Below, piece by piece: positions 25,760 to 35,326 of a DNA stretch of 64,000 nt. Numbering within the stretch: position 1 is the first letter of the stretch; every line of letters begins with the position of its first letter. Under the pieces are notes generated by a model. It was not told where the DNA came from, did no database searches, and worked only from the letters and a program-made list of their open reading frames with translations. Position numbers and translations under genes: made by a program. This DNA comes from Achromobacter agilis (GTDB lineage Bacteria > Pseudomonadota > Gammaproteobacteria > Burkholderiales > Burkholderiaceae_B), in contig NZ_UFQB01000022.1 of NCBI RefSeq assembly GCF_900496965.1, forward strand, positions 1 through 64,000, written 5' to 3'.

Positions 25760-26635
25760 TTATTGCCGAGCGATGCGGTGCGCGCTGGCCAGCAATTCGC
25801 CCACCAGCGGCAAGGGCTGGCGGTGGGCCAGAGTAATCGCGACCACGCGCCGCCGCAGGATCGGGCTGTGGACGCGGATCTTGCGCAGGCCGTAGTCGTT
25901 GAGCAGCTTGTCGGGAATGCGGGACGGCAGGATACAGGCCCCCACCCCCGAGGACACCAGCTTCAGCATGGCGTCGATGGTTTCGGCCTCGGCCACGAAT
26001 TCCGGCTCCAGGCCCGCGCTGTGGATCATCTTGCGCAGCGCGTAGTGCGGCGGAAAACCCACCAGCCGCAGGTTCATGCCGGCCAGGTCCACGTTGTCCA
26101 TCAGCGGCTGGCCTGCCAACACGATGAGGCACATATCGTCGTCGAACAGCGTGGTCGACGCGAGGTTGTCGGAGGCGACCGCCGAATCGTAGACGAAGCC
26201 CACGTCCGCCTTGCCGCTTTCCACCAGCGCCACCACTTCCGGCGAGCTGCGGCCCATGACCGACAGGTTCACGTGTTCGTGGCTGCTGACGAAACTGGCC
26301 ACCACCTCCGCCATGAAGTAGTAGCTAAGCGTGTGCACGGTGGCCAGCCTGACGGTTCCCTGCGTCACGCCTTCGCGCTGGCGCACGGACTCCAGCACGC
26401 GGTCGATGTTGCCATAGGCCGGCTGGATGCCGTCCAGCAGGCGCGCGCCGGCCTCGGTCAGCTCCACGCCCCGGCCCGTGCGGATGAAGAGCGGCTTGCC
26501 CACATAGGTTTCCAGCGCCGCCAACTGCCGGCTCAGCCCGGATTGCGTCTGGTCCAGGTCCTCGGCCGCCCGCGACAGCGATTTCAGTTCCGCGATGCGC
26601 AGGAAATAGCGCAACTGCCGGTCCGGTGTGTCCAT
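25760..26635 (-). CDS. LysR-family regulator
   Basis: 291 aa. DNA-binding helix-turn-helix in residues 1-62 (RQLRYFLRIAELKSLSRAAEDLDQTQSGLSRQLAALE), effector domain after. Start chosen at 26635, just behind a G-rich ribosome site; the open frame upstream is spurious. It precedes the aldolase/MHS/isomerase operon by 143 bp in the same orientation and is the obvious local regulator. Confidence 0.9.
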   Translation of the reverse strand: MDTPDRQLRYFLRIAELKSLSRAAEDLDQTQSGLSRQLAALETYVGKPLFIRTGRGVELTEAGARLLDGIQPAYGNIDRVLESVRQREGVTQGTVRLATVHTLSYYFMAEVVASFVSSHEHVNLSVMGRSSPEVVALVESGKADVGFVYDSAVASDNLASTTLFDDDMCLIVLAGQPLMDNVDLAGMNLRLVGFPPHYALRKMIHSAGLEPEFVAEAETIDAMLKLVSSGVGACILPSRIPDKLLNDYGLRKIRVHSPILRRRVVAITLAHRQPLPLVGELLASAHRIARQ

Positions 26636-26775
26636 ACTGCCCCCGCCCCTTTTTATCTGATGCGCGCGTGTCGGCGCGGCTGACAGTGTGCACCAGGGAC
26701 GGGGCCGGACACTACGGGGATTTGCGCTAAGGCGGGCATGGCGTACGCTAGGGCTTGCCCCACCCGGAGACACGC

Positions 26776-27216
26776 ATGACCGCCCCCTCGCCCCAGCGCC
26801 CCATCCCCGCCACGATTGCCGCCGTGGTCCGCGACGGCCATGTGCTGCTGGTGCGCCGCGCCAATCCACCGGATGCGGGCTGCTGGGCGTTTCCCGGCGG
26901 CAAGATCGACGCGGGCGAGCGCCTTGAAACCGCCGTGGCGCGCGAACTGCTGGAAGAAACCGGCGTGCGCGCCGAACCGCTGCAGGTGTTCGACGCCGTG
27001 GACGTCTTCGACCGCGACGAGGCGGGCGCCCTGCGCCGCCATTTCATCCTGGTCGCGGTGCTGTGCCGCTGGCAGTCCGGCGAACCCGTCGCGGGCGACG
27101 ACGCCAGCGATGCGCGCTGGGTGCCGCTGGCGGACCTGGGCAACCACGCGCTGGCGACGAGCTTCGGCGTGGCGGAATTGGCGCACAAGGCGGCGGCGCT
27201 GTCCGCCGCGCCTTAA
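26776..27216 (+). CDS. Nudix hydrolase
   Basis: 146 aa with an exact Nudix box, G42-x5-E-x7-REx2EExG (residues 42-64), which binds Mg2+ and cleaves a nucleoside diphosphate linked to another group. Start at 26776 behind CGGAGA. The sequence ASDARWVPLADL resembles ADP-ribose/MutT-type members, but substrate cannot be set from sequence. Convergent with the next LysR gene, overlapping by 4 nt. Confidence 0.92.
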   Translation: MTAPSPQRPIPATIAAVVRDGHVLLVRRANPPDAGCWAFPGGKIDAGERLETAVARELLEETGVRAEPLQVFDAVDVFDRDEAGALRRHFILVAVLCRWQSGEPVAGDDASDARWVPLADLGNHALATSFGVAELAHKAAALSAAP

Positions 27217-28109
27217 CCTCCGGCGCCCGCGCCGGACGCGCTCAACCAGTCCCGGAATGCGCGCGCCTTTTCCGGCATCGCGGCCCTGCCGGGCCATACG
27301 AGGTAGTACGCGAACTCCTCCAGCCTGGCGTCGTCCGCCAGGCGCACGAGCCGGCCTGCCGCCAGCTCGTCGGCGACCATGGCGGCAGGCAACAGGCCCG
27401 CGCCCTGCCCCGCGGCAACCGCCTTCAACAGCAGGCCGCCATCGTCGAACGCCGGCCCTCTCGGCAGACCCGCGTCTTCGATGCCCTGCGCCGCGAACCA
27501 GAGCTGCCAGCCATTGCGCGTTTCGTCGTGCACGCGCGGCCAGTCCAGCAAGTCCCGGGCGCTCCGCGGCGCGCCCATCCGGGCCGCGAGCTCAGCCGAA
27601 GCGACCGGCACGACTTCCACCGTCAACAGATGTTCGCTCCGCAATCCTGGATACCGGCCCAGCCCATGGCGAATCGCGATGTCCGCGCCGTCGCGGCCGA
27701 ACGCCGTCAGGGCATTGCTGGTGACGATCTGCAGGTCGATCCCGGGATGGCGGGCGTGGAAATCGGCCAGCCGGGGGATCAGCCAGGCCGATGCGAAGAA
27801 CGCGGTCGTGCTGACGACGAGCACCCGGCTTTCCGGGGGCTGGGCCACGCGCGCGGAGGCGGCAAGGATCTGCCGGAACGCGTTGCGCACGGGCGGCAGA
27901 TAGCCGTGGCCCGCATCCGTCAGCTGAATGCCGCGGTTCACGCGCAGGAAGAGCGCCACGCCCAAGTGCTGTTCCAGCGTCTTGATCATCTGGCTGACCG
28001 CGCCAGGCGTCACGCACAGTTCCTGCGCGGCGGCCTTCACCGACAAGTGGCGGGCCGCGGCTTCGAAAGCGCGCAAGGCATTGAGCGGCGGTAGTCTGGG
28101 CGCAGGCAT
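27213..28109 (-). CDS. LysR-family regulator, GcvA-like
   Basis: 298 aa. The N-terminus PRLPPLNALRAFEAAARHLS then AAAQELCVTPGAVSQMIKTLE is the GcvA/AmpR-type helix-turn-helix. Divergent from the amidase/MFS operon across a 118-bp gap that contains an ATTAG...CTAA inverted repeat, so it probably regulates that operon and itself. Confidence 0.92.
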   Translation of the reverse strand: MPAPRLPPLNALRAFEAAARHLSVKAAAQELCVTPGAVSQMIKTLEQHLGVALFLRVNRGIQLTDAGHGYLPPVRNAFRQILAASARVAQPPESRVLVVSTTAFFASAWLIPRLADFHARHPGIDLQIVTSNALTAFGRDGADIAIRHGLGRYPGLRSEHLLTVEVVPVASAELAARMGAPRSARDLLDWPRVHDETRNGWQLWFAAQGIEDAGLPRGPAFDDGGLLLKAVAAGQGAGLLPAAMVADELAAGRLVRLADDARLEEFAYYLVWPGRAAMPEKARAFRDWLSASGAGAGG

Positions 28110-28113
28110 TCAG

Positions 28114-28128
28114 ATTAGTTTTTCTAAC
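28114..28128. promoter_or_regulatory. candidate GcvA-type LysR site
   Basis: ATTAGTTTTTCTAAC, an inverted repeat of the CTAAT-like half-site that GcvA-type regulators recognise, 5 nt before the LysR start codon and about 100 bp before the amidase gene. Suited to autorepression; assignment by pattern only. Confidence 0.4.
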
Positions 28129-28227
28129 GTAAATTGCATAGAAACAATGGCTTGTCCAGGCCATTTCGGCGATTTAACTTGTATTCCTTCCAGCCGATAC
28201 AAGATCGATAAAGAATAGATTAACTAC

Positions 28228-29658
28228 ATGGAAAACATCAAGCAGAACCCCGCAGCGACCGCCCCATTCCATCACCTGGACCTGACCGCGCTGGCCGCCT
28301 TGATCCGGGCCGGCGACGTCTCGCCCGTCGAGATCGCGCAAGCCCAGTTGCAGCGGATCGACGAACTGGATGGCGCCTTGCGCAGCTATGCCTGCGTGAC
28401 GGCGGCGTCGGCGCTGCGCGAGGCCGAAACCGCCGCGGCCGAGATCCGCGGCGGCCGCTACCGGGGCCCGCTGCATGGCGTGCCCCTCGCACTGAAAGAC
28501 CTGTTCCGGCGCAAGGGCGTGCCGACGGCGGCGGGCACCGCCCTCCACCGCGGCGTGCCGGCAGACCATGACGCCACCGTCGTCCGCCGCCTGCGCAAGG
28601 CGGGCGCCGTGTTGCTGGGGCAATTGCAGATGAGCGAGGGCGCCTATTCGGATCACCACCCCGATATCGACGCGCCGCGCAACCCCTGGAACGCCGGCTA
28701 CTGGACCGGCATTTCATCCAGCGGATCAGCGGTAGCCACCGCGGCGGGCCTCTGCTTCGGCGCAACGGCCTCGGACACCGGCGGCTCCATCCGGTGGCCC
28801 TGCGCCGCGACCGGGCTGACCGGCATCAAGCCGACCTGGGGCCGCGTCAGCCGCCACGGCACGTTCGAACTGGCCGCCTCGCTGGACCACATGGGCGTCA
28901 TTGCCCGCAGCGCGCGGGATGCCGCCATCCTGCTCGAAGCGATCGCCGGCCCAGATCCTCTGGACCCCACCGCGCTGCAGGCGCCGGTGCCGGACTACAC
29001 GCGGCTGGCCGCCGCGCCGGTAGCGGGGCTGCGGATCGGCGTGGACGCGGACTGGAACGGCGACGGCGCCGATCCCTGCACGCAAGCGATGCTCGCCGCC
29101 GCGGCGCACGTGTTCCAGGATCTGGGCGCAACGCTGGTGCCGCTGCGGTTTCCGGCGGCGGATGGCGAGCAGGCCGTCCGCGACTGGGCGCCGCACTGCG
29201 CGGTGGAGGCGGCCGTGGCGCACGCCGGCACCTACCCCTCGCGCGGCAACGCGTACGGCCCGGTCCTTGCGGCAGTACTCGAATCGGGACGCGCGCTATC
29301 CGGCCCGGACTATCAGCGCATCCTGTTGCGCCGCATGGCCTTGCGCGGCAAGGTGGACGCCCTCTTCACCGGGATCGATGCCCTGCTCACGCCGGTGCAG
29401 CCGATGGCCCCGCTCACGCTGCACGCCATCAGCACCCTGGGCACGCAACCCGGGCTGGTCGCCGCGCTGCAACGCTACACCTGCCTGTTCGACATGACGG
29501 GCCACCCCTGCCTGACGCTGCCCGCCGGCCAATGCGGCGCAGGCATGCCGATGGGCATTCAGCTGGTGGCCGCCAGGCTGGACGAGGCGACGCTATTGCA
29601 GCTTGGCGCCGCCTTCCAGACGGCGACGCAATGGCACCTGCGCCGCCCCCTTCCTTGA
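28228..29658 (+). CDS. amidase-signature family hydrolase
   Basis: 476 aa with the Ser-cisSer-Lys triad: Lys90 in LALKDLF, cis-Ser in TGISSSGSAVATAAG (about 163), nucleophile Ser187 in ASDTGGSIRWPCA. Members hydrolyse linear amides or transfer ammonia; GatA is excluded since no GatC/GatB neighbours occur. It is 10 nt upstream of an MFS transporter gene in one operon, divergent from a GcvA-like regulator, which suggests uptake and hydrolysis of an amide nutrient. Substrate unknown. Confidence 0.88.
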   Translation: MENIKQNPAATAPFHHLDLTALAALIRAGDVSPVEIAQAQLQRIDELDGALRSYACVTAASALREAETAAAEIRGGRYRGPLHGVPLALKDLFRRKGVPTAAGTALHRGVPADHDATVVRRLRKAGAVLLGQLQMSEGAYSDHHPDIDAPRNPWNAGYWTGISSSGSAVATAAGLCFGATASDTGGSIRWPCAATGLTGIKPTWGRVSRHGTFELAASLDHMGVIARSARDAAILLEAIAGPDPLDPTALQAPVPDYTRLAAAPVAGLRIGVDADWNGDGADPCTQAMLAAAAHVFQDLGATLVPLRFPAADGEQAVRDWAPHCAVEAAVAHAGTYPSRGNAYGPVLAAVLESGRALSGPDYQRILLRRMALRGKVDALFTGIDALLTPVQPMAPLTLHAISTLGTQPGLVAALQRYTCLFDMTGHPCLTLPAGQCGAGMPMGIQLVAARLDEATLLQLGAAFQTATQWHLRRPLP

Positions 29659-29668
29659 GGAGCACGGC

Positions 29669-30925
29669 ATGACGATACCCTCCCACCCCCTCCGTGCCGG
29701 CGTCTGCGCAGACGGCATCTTCCATGGATGGCTGGTCGTGGCCGCCGCCTTCCTCATTACCTTGCTGGGGTTCGGCAGCGCGTACGCCTTCAGCACCTTC
29801 GTCGAAGCCCTGCAGCGCGACTTCTCCGCCACGCGCGGCGCGGTATCGCTGGTGTTCTCGCTGGCAGGGTTTCTCTACTTCGGTTTCGGCGCGGTCAGCG
29901 GACCCTTGGCGGACCGCTACGGGTCCCGCCGGCTGGCGTTGACGGGGATGCTGCTGCTGACGTCCGGCCTGGCGCTGGCGAGCGCAGCGCAGAACATGAC
30001 GCAGATCTATCTGGCGTACGGCCTGGGTGTGGGGCTGGGCATCGGATGCTCCTATGTGCCGGTGGTCGGCGCGGTGCAGCGCTGGTTCGACCGCCGGCGC
30101 GCAATGGCTTCCGGGCTGGCGGTCAGCGGCATCGGGGTGGGCACGCTGCTCGTGCCTCCGCTGGCGTCCGCGCTCATCGACGCCTGGGGATGGCGCGCCG
30201 CCTATCTGATCCTGGCCGCCGGCGTGGCCGTCATCGGCAGCGCGGCGGCGCGGTGGGTAGAAAACGCGCCCCAGGATCGCGGCCTGCTTCCCGATGGCGC
30301 GCGCGGGGCAGCGCCCGCCTCGGCCGAGTCCCGCCCCCAACCGGCGGACCTGCCTGCGTCCGCGGCGATCCGCAGCAGGGCTTTTGCGCTGCTGTACCTG
30401 GGCTGCCTGGCCAGCGCATTCGGCGTCTTCGTGCCCTTCGTGCACCTGGTCCCTTATGCCCTGGACCATGGCATCAGGCCCGGACTGGCCGCGCTGCTCC
30501 TTGGCGCGATCGGCGTAGGCAGCACGGCGGGCCGCTATCTGGTCGGCGCGCTGGCCGACCGCCTGGGCCGGCGCGCATCCCTGGCCGCCATGTACGTTGG
30601 CATGGCGGCGGCGCTGGCGCTGTGGGGCGCCTGCGGCCAGTTCTGGACGCTTGCGTTATTCGCCCTCGCGTTTGGCGTCTGTTACGGCGGCTGGGTCGCG
30701 CTGCTGCCCGCCGTCGTCATGGACCGCTTCGGCGGCCGCCATATCAGCAGCATCATCGGCGTGCTCTACACCAGCGTGGCGTTCGGCACCCTGATCGGCC
30801 CGGTCGCGGCCGGCTACGCCTATGACTTGCGCGGCACCTATGCGCTGCCCATTGCCGCCAGCGCCGCGGCCAACCTGCTGGCGGCGGCAATCACCGGCCT
30901 GCTACCGCGCCAGCGCAACCGCTAG
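29669..30925 (+). CDS. MFS transporter, monocarboxylate/oxalate-formate antiporter-like
   Basis: 418 aa with 12 hydrophobic segments. HGWLVVAAAFLITLLGFGSAYAF then SGPLADRYGSRR is the MCT/OFA branch of the superfamily. Start at 29669 behind GAGGAG. It is in one operon with the amidase and probably handles the amide or the released acid. Confidence 0.88.
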   Translation: MTIPSHPLRAGVCADGIFHGWLVVAAAFLITLLGFGSAYAFSTFVEALQRDFSATRGAVSLVFSLAGFLYFGFGAVSGPLADRYGSRRLALTGMLLLTSGLALASAAQNMTQIYLAYGLGVGLGIGCSYVPVVGAVQRWFDRRRAMASGLAVSGIGVGTLLVPPLASALIDAWGWRAAYLILAAGVAVIGSAAARWVENAPQDRGLLPDGARGAAPASAESRPQPADLPASAAIRSRAFALLYLGCLASAFGVFVPFVHLVPYALDHGIRPGLAALLLGAIGVGSTAGRYLVGALADRLGRRASLAAMYVGMAAALALWGACGQFWTLALFALAFGVCYGGWVALLPAVVMDRFGGRHISSIIGVLYTSVAFGTLIGPVAAGYAYDLRGTYALPIAASAAANLLAAAITGLLPRQRNR

Positions 30926-30985
30926 CGCTCCGCCCTCGCGCATTGGCCCTACTATAGACATCCCTTCCGGACTCCAACCAATGCC

Positions 30986-31795
30986 ATGTTCGACGCCTAT
31001 CTCTCCCGCTGGGAACTCGTGCCCGACGGCGCGCCCATCGTCACGCACGCGGCGCGGCTGCTGCCGGTACGCCACGCGGGCCTGCCCGCCATGCTCAAGG
31101 TTTCGCACGAAGAAGACGAAAGGCAAGGCGGCGTGCTGATGCGCTGGTGGGGCGGCCACGGCGCCGCGCGGGTGCTGGCCCACGACAGCGACGCCATCCT
31201 GCTGGAACGGGCCACCGGCACGCGGTCGCTGGCCGGATACGCCCGCAACGGCCGCGACGACGAAGCCACCCGCATCCTCTGCGGCGTGCTGAAGGATCTG
31301 CACGCCCCGCGCGCCAAGCCTTTGCCCGAGCTGCGCCCGCTGGAAAGCTGGTTTACGGATTTGTGGCCCGCCGTCCAGACCCACGGCGGCATCCTGGCGC
31401 ACAGCGCCCGCCATGCCCGCGCCTTGCTCGACAACCAGCAGGACCAGGTGGTGCTGCATGGTGACATGCACCACGACAATGTCCTGGACTTCGGCGAGCG
31501 CGGCTGGCTGGTCATCGATCCCAAGCGCCTCTACGGCGAACGCGCCTTCGACTACGCCAACCTCTTCTGCAACCCCGACCTGTCGGATCCCGTTCCGCCC
31601 GTATCCATCGTGCCCGGGCGCTTCGAAAGGCGGCTGGACATCGTCGTCGCGCAATCGGGCCTGGACCGCCGCCGGCTGCTGCAATGGGTGGTCGCCTGGT
31701 GCGGACTGTCGGCCGCATGGTTCCTGGACGACGGCGACGACGCTTCGATCGACCTGAACATCGCCGCCCAGGCCCAGGCGCTGCTCGACCATTGA
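30986..31795 (+). CDS. APH(6)/hydroxyurea-kinase family phosphotransferase
   Basis: 269 aa with a kinase-like fold of the streptomycin 6-kinase branch. Catalytic loop VLHGDMHHDNVLDF (Asp160, Asn165) and metal motif WLVIDPKRLYGERAFDYAN (Asp178) are intact. Chromosomal members are often annotated as antibiotic resistance kinases, but most have no shown resistance role; the native substrate may be another sugar or amino alcohol. Stands alone between two unrelated transporters. Confidence 0.82.
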   Translation: MFDAYLSRWELVPDGAPIVTHAARLLPVRHAGLPAMLKVSHEEDERQGGVLMRWWGGHGAARVLAHDSDAILLERATGTRSLAGYARNGRDDEATRILCGVLKDLHAPRAKPLPELRPLESWFTDLWPAVQTHGGILAHSARHARALLDNQQDQVVLHGDMHHDNVLDFGERGWLVIDPKRLYGERAFDYANLFCNPDLSDPVPPVSIVPGRFERRLDIVVAQSGLDRRRLLQWVVAWCGLSAAWFLDDGDDASIDLNIAAQAQALLDH

Positions 31796-31891
31796 CGCGC
31801 TCCGGCACCCGGCCTCGCGCGACGAAGGCGCCGGCTTGATGCGGTAAGGTGGAGCCCCTCACCCCTTATCGCTTCATTCCCGGAGTACCGA

Positions 31892-33283
31892 ATGACCGGA
31901 TTGTTCATCGTGGTGGCGGCGCTGGCGTTTCTGATGCTGGCGGCGTATCGAGGCTATAGCGTGATTCTGTGCGCGCCCATCGCGGCCATGGGCGCGGTGT
32001 TATTGACGGACCCATCGGCGCTGGCGCCCGTGTTCTCGGGCATCTTCATGGAACGCATGGCGGGTTTCGCCAAGCTCTACTTCCCCGTCTTCCTGCTGGG
32101 CGCGGTGTTCGGCAAGCTCATCGAGCTGTCGGGTTTTTCGCGCGCCATCGTGCAGGCGGTGCTGCGCCTGATCGGCGCCGAACGCGCCATCATGGCCATC
32201 GTGCTGGTCTGCGCGGTGCTGACCTACGGCGGCGTATCGCTCTTCGTCGTCGTGTTCGCGGTCTATCCCTTCGCCGCCGAGATGTTCCGCCAGGGCGGCA
32301 TTCCGAAGCGGTTGATGCCCGGCGCGATCGCCCTGGGCGCGTTCACCTTCACGATGACGGCCTTGCCCGGCACCCCGCAGATCCAGAACATCATCCCCAC
32401 CACATTCTTCGAGACCACCACCTGGGCCGCGCCATGGCTGGGCCTGATCGGCGCCGCGTTCACGCTGACGGCCGGCGTCTCTTACCTCGAATGGCGGCGC
32501 AAGCGGGCGGCGGCTGGCGAGACCTATGGCACCGACCTGCGCAACGAACCCGCGACGCCGCCGGGCGAACGCAACCATCACCCGCTGATCGCGCTGCTGC
32601 CGCTGGTCGTGGTGGGCGTGGCCAACTACCTGCTGACGCGCTGGATTCCGGGCTGGTATCCGGCCGGTTCCGAAGTGGCGCTGCCCGGCCTGCCCAAGCC
32701 CATGCCCGTCAACGCCGAGGACCAGGTGGCCTTGTGGGCGGTCATGGGCGCGCTGATCGCAGGCATCGTCACCATCCTGCTGTTCTCCTTCCGGGCCATC
32801 AAGGCGCACTTCGCCGAAGGCAGCAAGAGCGCGGTGTCGGGCGCCCTGCTGGCCTCCATGAACACCGCCGCCGAGTATGGCTTCGGCGGCGTGATCGCCG
32901 CGCTGCCGGGCTTCCTGCTGGTGGCCGATGCGCTCAAGGCCATTCCCGACCCGCTGGTGGGCGAGGCGGTGGCCGTGACCTCGCTGGCCGGCATCACCGG
33001 TTCGGCCTCGGGCGGCATGAGCATTGCGCTGGCCGCCATGGCGCAGACCTTCATCGACAGCGCCAACGCGGCGGGCATCCCGATGGAAGTGCTGCACCGG
33101 ATCGCCGCCATGGCCAGCGGCGGCATGGACACGCTGCCCCACAACGGCGCGGTGATCACCTTGCTGGCGGTGACCGGCCTTACGCACCGCCAGTCCTACG
33201 GCGATATCTTCGCCATCACCATGATCTCCACCTTGTCGGTCTTCCTGGCGATCGCCGTGTACTACCTCACGGGGATCGTTTGA
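31892..33283 (+). CDS. GntP-family permease
   Basis: 463 aa, about 12 hydrophobic segments, GntP/gluconate:H+ symporter family, of the branch used for gluconate, hydroxybutyrate and similar hydroxy acids. ITGSASGGMSIALAAM and ASGGMDTLPHNGAV are characteristic loops. It ends in a 22-nt tail-to-tail overlap with the LysR gene at 33262. The SDR at 34289 may use the imported hydroxy acid (inference). Confidence 0.88.
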   Translation: MTGLFIVVAALAFLMLAAYRGYSVILCAPIAAMGAVLLTDPSALAPVFSGIFMERMAGFAKLYFPVFLLGAVFGKLIELSGFSRAIVQAVLRLIGAERAIMAIVLVCAVLTYGGVSLFVVVFAVYPFAAEMFRQGGIPKRLMPGAIALGAFTFTMTALPGTPQIQNIIPTTFFETTTWAAPWLGLIGAAFTLTAGVSYLEWRRKRAAAGETYGTDLRNEPATPPGERNHHPLIALLPLVVVGVANYLLTRWIPGWYPAGSEVALPGLPKPMPVNAEDQVALWAVMGALIAGIVTILLFSFRAIKAHFAEGSKSAVSGALLASMNTAAEYGFGGVIAALPGFLLVADALKAIPDPLVGEAVAVTSLAGITGSASGGMSIALAAMAQTFIDSANAAGIPMEVLHRIAAMASGGMDTLPHNGAVITLLAVTGLTHRQSYGDIFAITMISTLSVFLAIAVYYLTGIV

Positions 33284-34173
33284 GCGAAGGCGGGGGCAAT
33301 CACCTCCGCCAGCCACTGCGTGAAGACCCGCACCCTGGCGGACACCTGGCGGTTCTGCGGGTACAGCACCGACACGGGCATGGGCGCGGGCGGCGTGGCG
33401 GGCAGCACGATCTTGAGTTCGCCTGCCGCCAGTTCGCGTTCGATGCGGTAGCGCGGCACCTGGACCAGCCCCAACCCCGCCAGCGCCGCGCCCGTATAGA
33501 GTTCGGCCCCCGTGACGCTGACCACGGCTCGCGGCCGGACCTGCACATTGCGCCCCTCCACCATGAAATCCAGGGGCAGGCTGCGCCCCGTCGCGCTGGA
33601 CAGGTAGTCCACCGCGCAATGTTCCTCCAGGTCTTCCAGGCGCCTGGGCTCGCCACGGCGCGCCAGGTAGGCCGGGCTTGCGACAGTCACCTGCGGCATC
33701 AGCGCGATCTGCCGCCCCACCAGCGATGAGTCCTGCAGAGACCCCGTGCGCAGCACGCAATCCACGCCTTCGCGCACCAGGTCCACCAGGCGGTCGTCCT
33801 CGCCCAGGTGCAGCACGATGTCGGGATAGCGCTCGAGGAAACCGGGCAGGCCCGGCATCACGAAGAACCTGGCCAGGGTGCCCTGCGCATTGACGCGCAA
33901 CAACCCCTTGGGCGCCGTGTCCAGGAATGCGCCGTCGGCCTCTTCCAGGTCCGCCAGCAGCCGGACGCAACGGCGATAGTGGGCCTCGCCGTCATGCGTC
34001 AGCCGCACCTGGCGAGTGGTGCGCTCGAGCAGCCTGGCGCCCAGCCGCGCCTCCATCCGCTTGATCAGGTTGGTCACCGTGGGACGGGGAATCTGCAGAT
34101 CCTCGGCGGCCTTGGAAAAGCTGCCCCGCTCGGCGATGCGCACGAACACCCGCATTTCCTGGAAACGGTCCAT
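33262..34173 (-). CDS. LysR-family regulator
   Basis: 303 aa. Helix-turn-helix in MDRFQEMRVFVRIAERGSFS then IPRPTVTNLIKRME. It is divergent from the SDR gene (115-bp gap holding a TTCAAATGAA inverted repeat near 34196) and overlaps the GntP gene 3' end by 22 nt. Probable regulator of the SDR and perhaps the permease. Confidence 0.9.
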   Translation of the reverse strand: MDRFQEMRVFVRIAERGSFSKAAEDLQIPRPTVTNLIKRMEARLGARLLERTTRQVRLTHDGEAHYRRCVRLLADLEEADGAFLDTAPKGLLRVNAQGTLARFFVMPGLPGFLERYPDIVLHLGEDDRLVDLVREGVDCVLRTGSLQDSSLVGRQIALMPQVTVASPAYLARRGEPRRLEDLEEHCAVDYLSSATGRSLPLDFMVEGRNVQVRPRAVVSVTGAELYTGAALAGLGLVQVPRYRIERELAAGELKIVLPATPPAPMPVSVLYPQNRQVSARVRVFTQWLAEVIAPAFAQTIPVR

Positions 34174-34288
34174 GGTGTGTCGTCCATTATTAATTCAAAT
34201 GAAATTATGTTAGCGAATATAGAGTAATTATCTTCTGTCTGGAATAGTTCATGATGCGGCTCATCCCCTCACACACTGGAGAAACGCC

Positions 34289-35032
34289 ATGAGCACCCAA
34301 GCCCAGCAACGTATTGCCCTGGTCACCGGCGGATCGCGCGGCATCGGCGCCGCCATCGCGCGCCGGCTGGCCCGCGACGGTTTCGCCGTCGCCATCAACT
34401 ATGCCTCCAGCGCGGCGGAAGCCGACGCGCTGGTGCGCGACATCCAACAGGCAGGCGGCCGCGCGGCCGCGGTGCGCGCCGACGTGTCGCGGGCCGAGGA
34501 CGTGCGCGCCATGTTCGGCCAGGTGGAATCGGAGCTGGGCCGCATCGACGTGCTGGTCAATAGCGCCGGCATTCTCGAAATCAAGCCGCTGGCTGAGACC
34601 AGCGACGAACTGTTCGAGCGGACATTCGCCATCAACACGCGCGGCACTTTCAACACGCTGCGCGAGGCGGCCGCCCGCCTGGCCGACGGCGGCGCCATCG
34701 TCAACGTGTCCAGCACCACGGTGGTGCTCAACCTGCCCGGCTATTCCGTCTACATCGCCAGCAAGGCCGCGGTGGAAAGCCTGACCCAGGTGTTCGCCAA
34801 GGAATTGCGCGGGCGCCGAATCACCGTCAACGCGGTGGCTCCCGGCCCCGTCGCCACGGAACTGTTCATGAAGGGCAAAAGCGCCGAGCTGATCGAGCAC
34901 TACGCCAAGATGCCACCCCTGGAGCGCCTGGGCCAGCCCGACGATATCTCAGGCGTGGTGTCGTTCCTGGCGGGCCCCGACGCCGGCTGGGTCAACGGCC
35001 AGGTTCTGCGCGCCAACGGCGGCATCGCCTGA
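34289..35032 (+). CDS. SDR-family oxidoreductase
   Basis: 247 aa. Cofactor motif TGGSRGIG (residues 13-20), NSAG near 91, catalytic YSVYIASK and PGPVATELF are all intact. NADP preference is suggested by the basic loop after beta-strand 2. Divergent from a LysR regulator; single gene. Annotated relatives act on 3-ketoacyl or sugar derivatives; substrate unknown. Confidence 0.9.
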   Translation: MSTQAQQRIALVTGGSRGIGAAIARRLARDGFAVAINYASSAAEADALVRDIQQAGGRAAAVRADVSRAEDVRAMFGQVESELGRIDVLVNSAGILEIKPLAETSDELFERTFAINTRGTFNTLREAAARLADGGAIVNVSSTTVVLNLPGYSVYIASKAAVESLTQVFAKELRGRRITVNAVAPGPVATELFMKGKSAELIEHYAKMPPLERLGQPDDISGVVSFLAGPDAGWVNGQVLRANGGIA

Positions 35033-35326
35033 GCGCGCTCTCTCCTCCCTACGCATGAGTCCGTCCGCTTCGGCGGACGCGCGGCGCATCGCCCGGATAG
35101 CCGCGAATTTGCTTGTCCACTCATCCGTTCTACCCATGCGCGCCTCGGCTGATGGGTTGAGCGGATTCTGGCGCTGGGCGTTTTTCTCCAACGATCACTC
35201 GGGCCTTTGACTTACGGACAAGTCTGGCCAGTCGCATGAGGTTTGCATGAGACGGAGGGCGGAAAGTCTGTATTAGGCTGACTTCCGCAGTACTCCGACT
35301 CACCTTGATCGATTGGACGAAAGCAA
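35033..35326. other. 294-bp gap with UUCG hairpin
   Basis: Between the SDR stop and rpfF. It holds a 7-bp hairpin with a cUUCGg tetraloop (35062-35079) soon after the SDR stop, probably a 3' end structure, though no U-tract follows. The rest (about 35100-35326) should contain the rpfF promoter; I see no convincing -35/-10 pair and only a weak ribosome site (GGACGAAAG) before the ATG. Confidence 0.4.

Noticed and set aside
30986..31795. Acquired streptomycin-resistance gene
   Set aside because: Composition matches the backbone and no mobile element is near; likely a resident kinase of unknown substrate.
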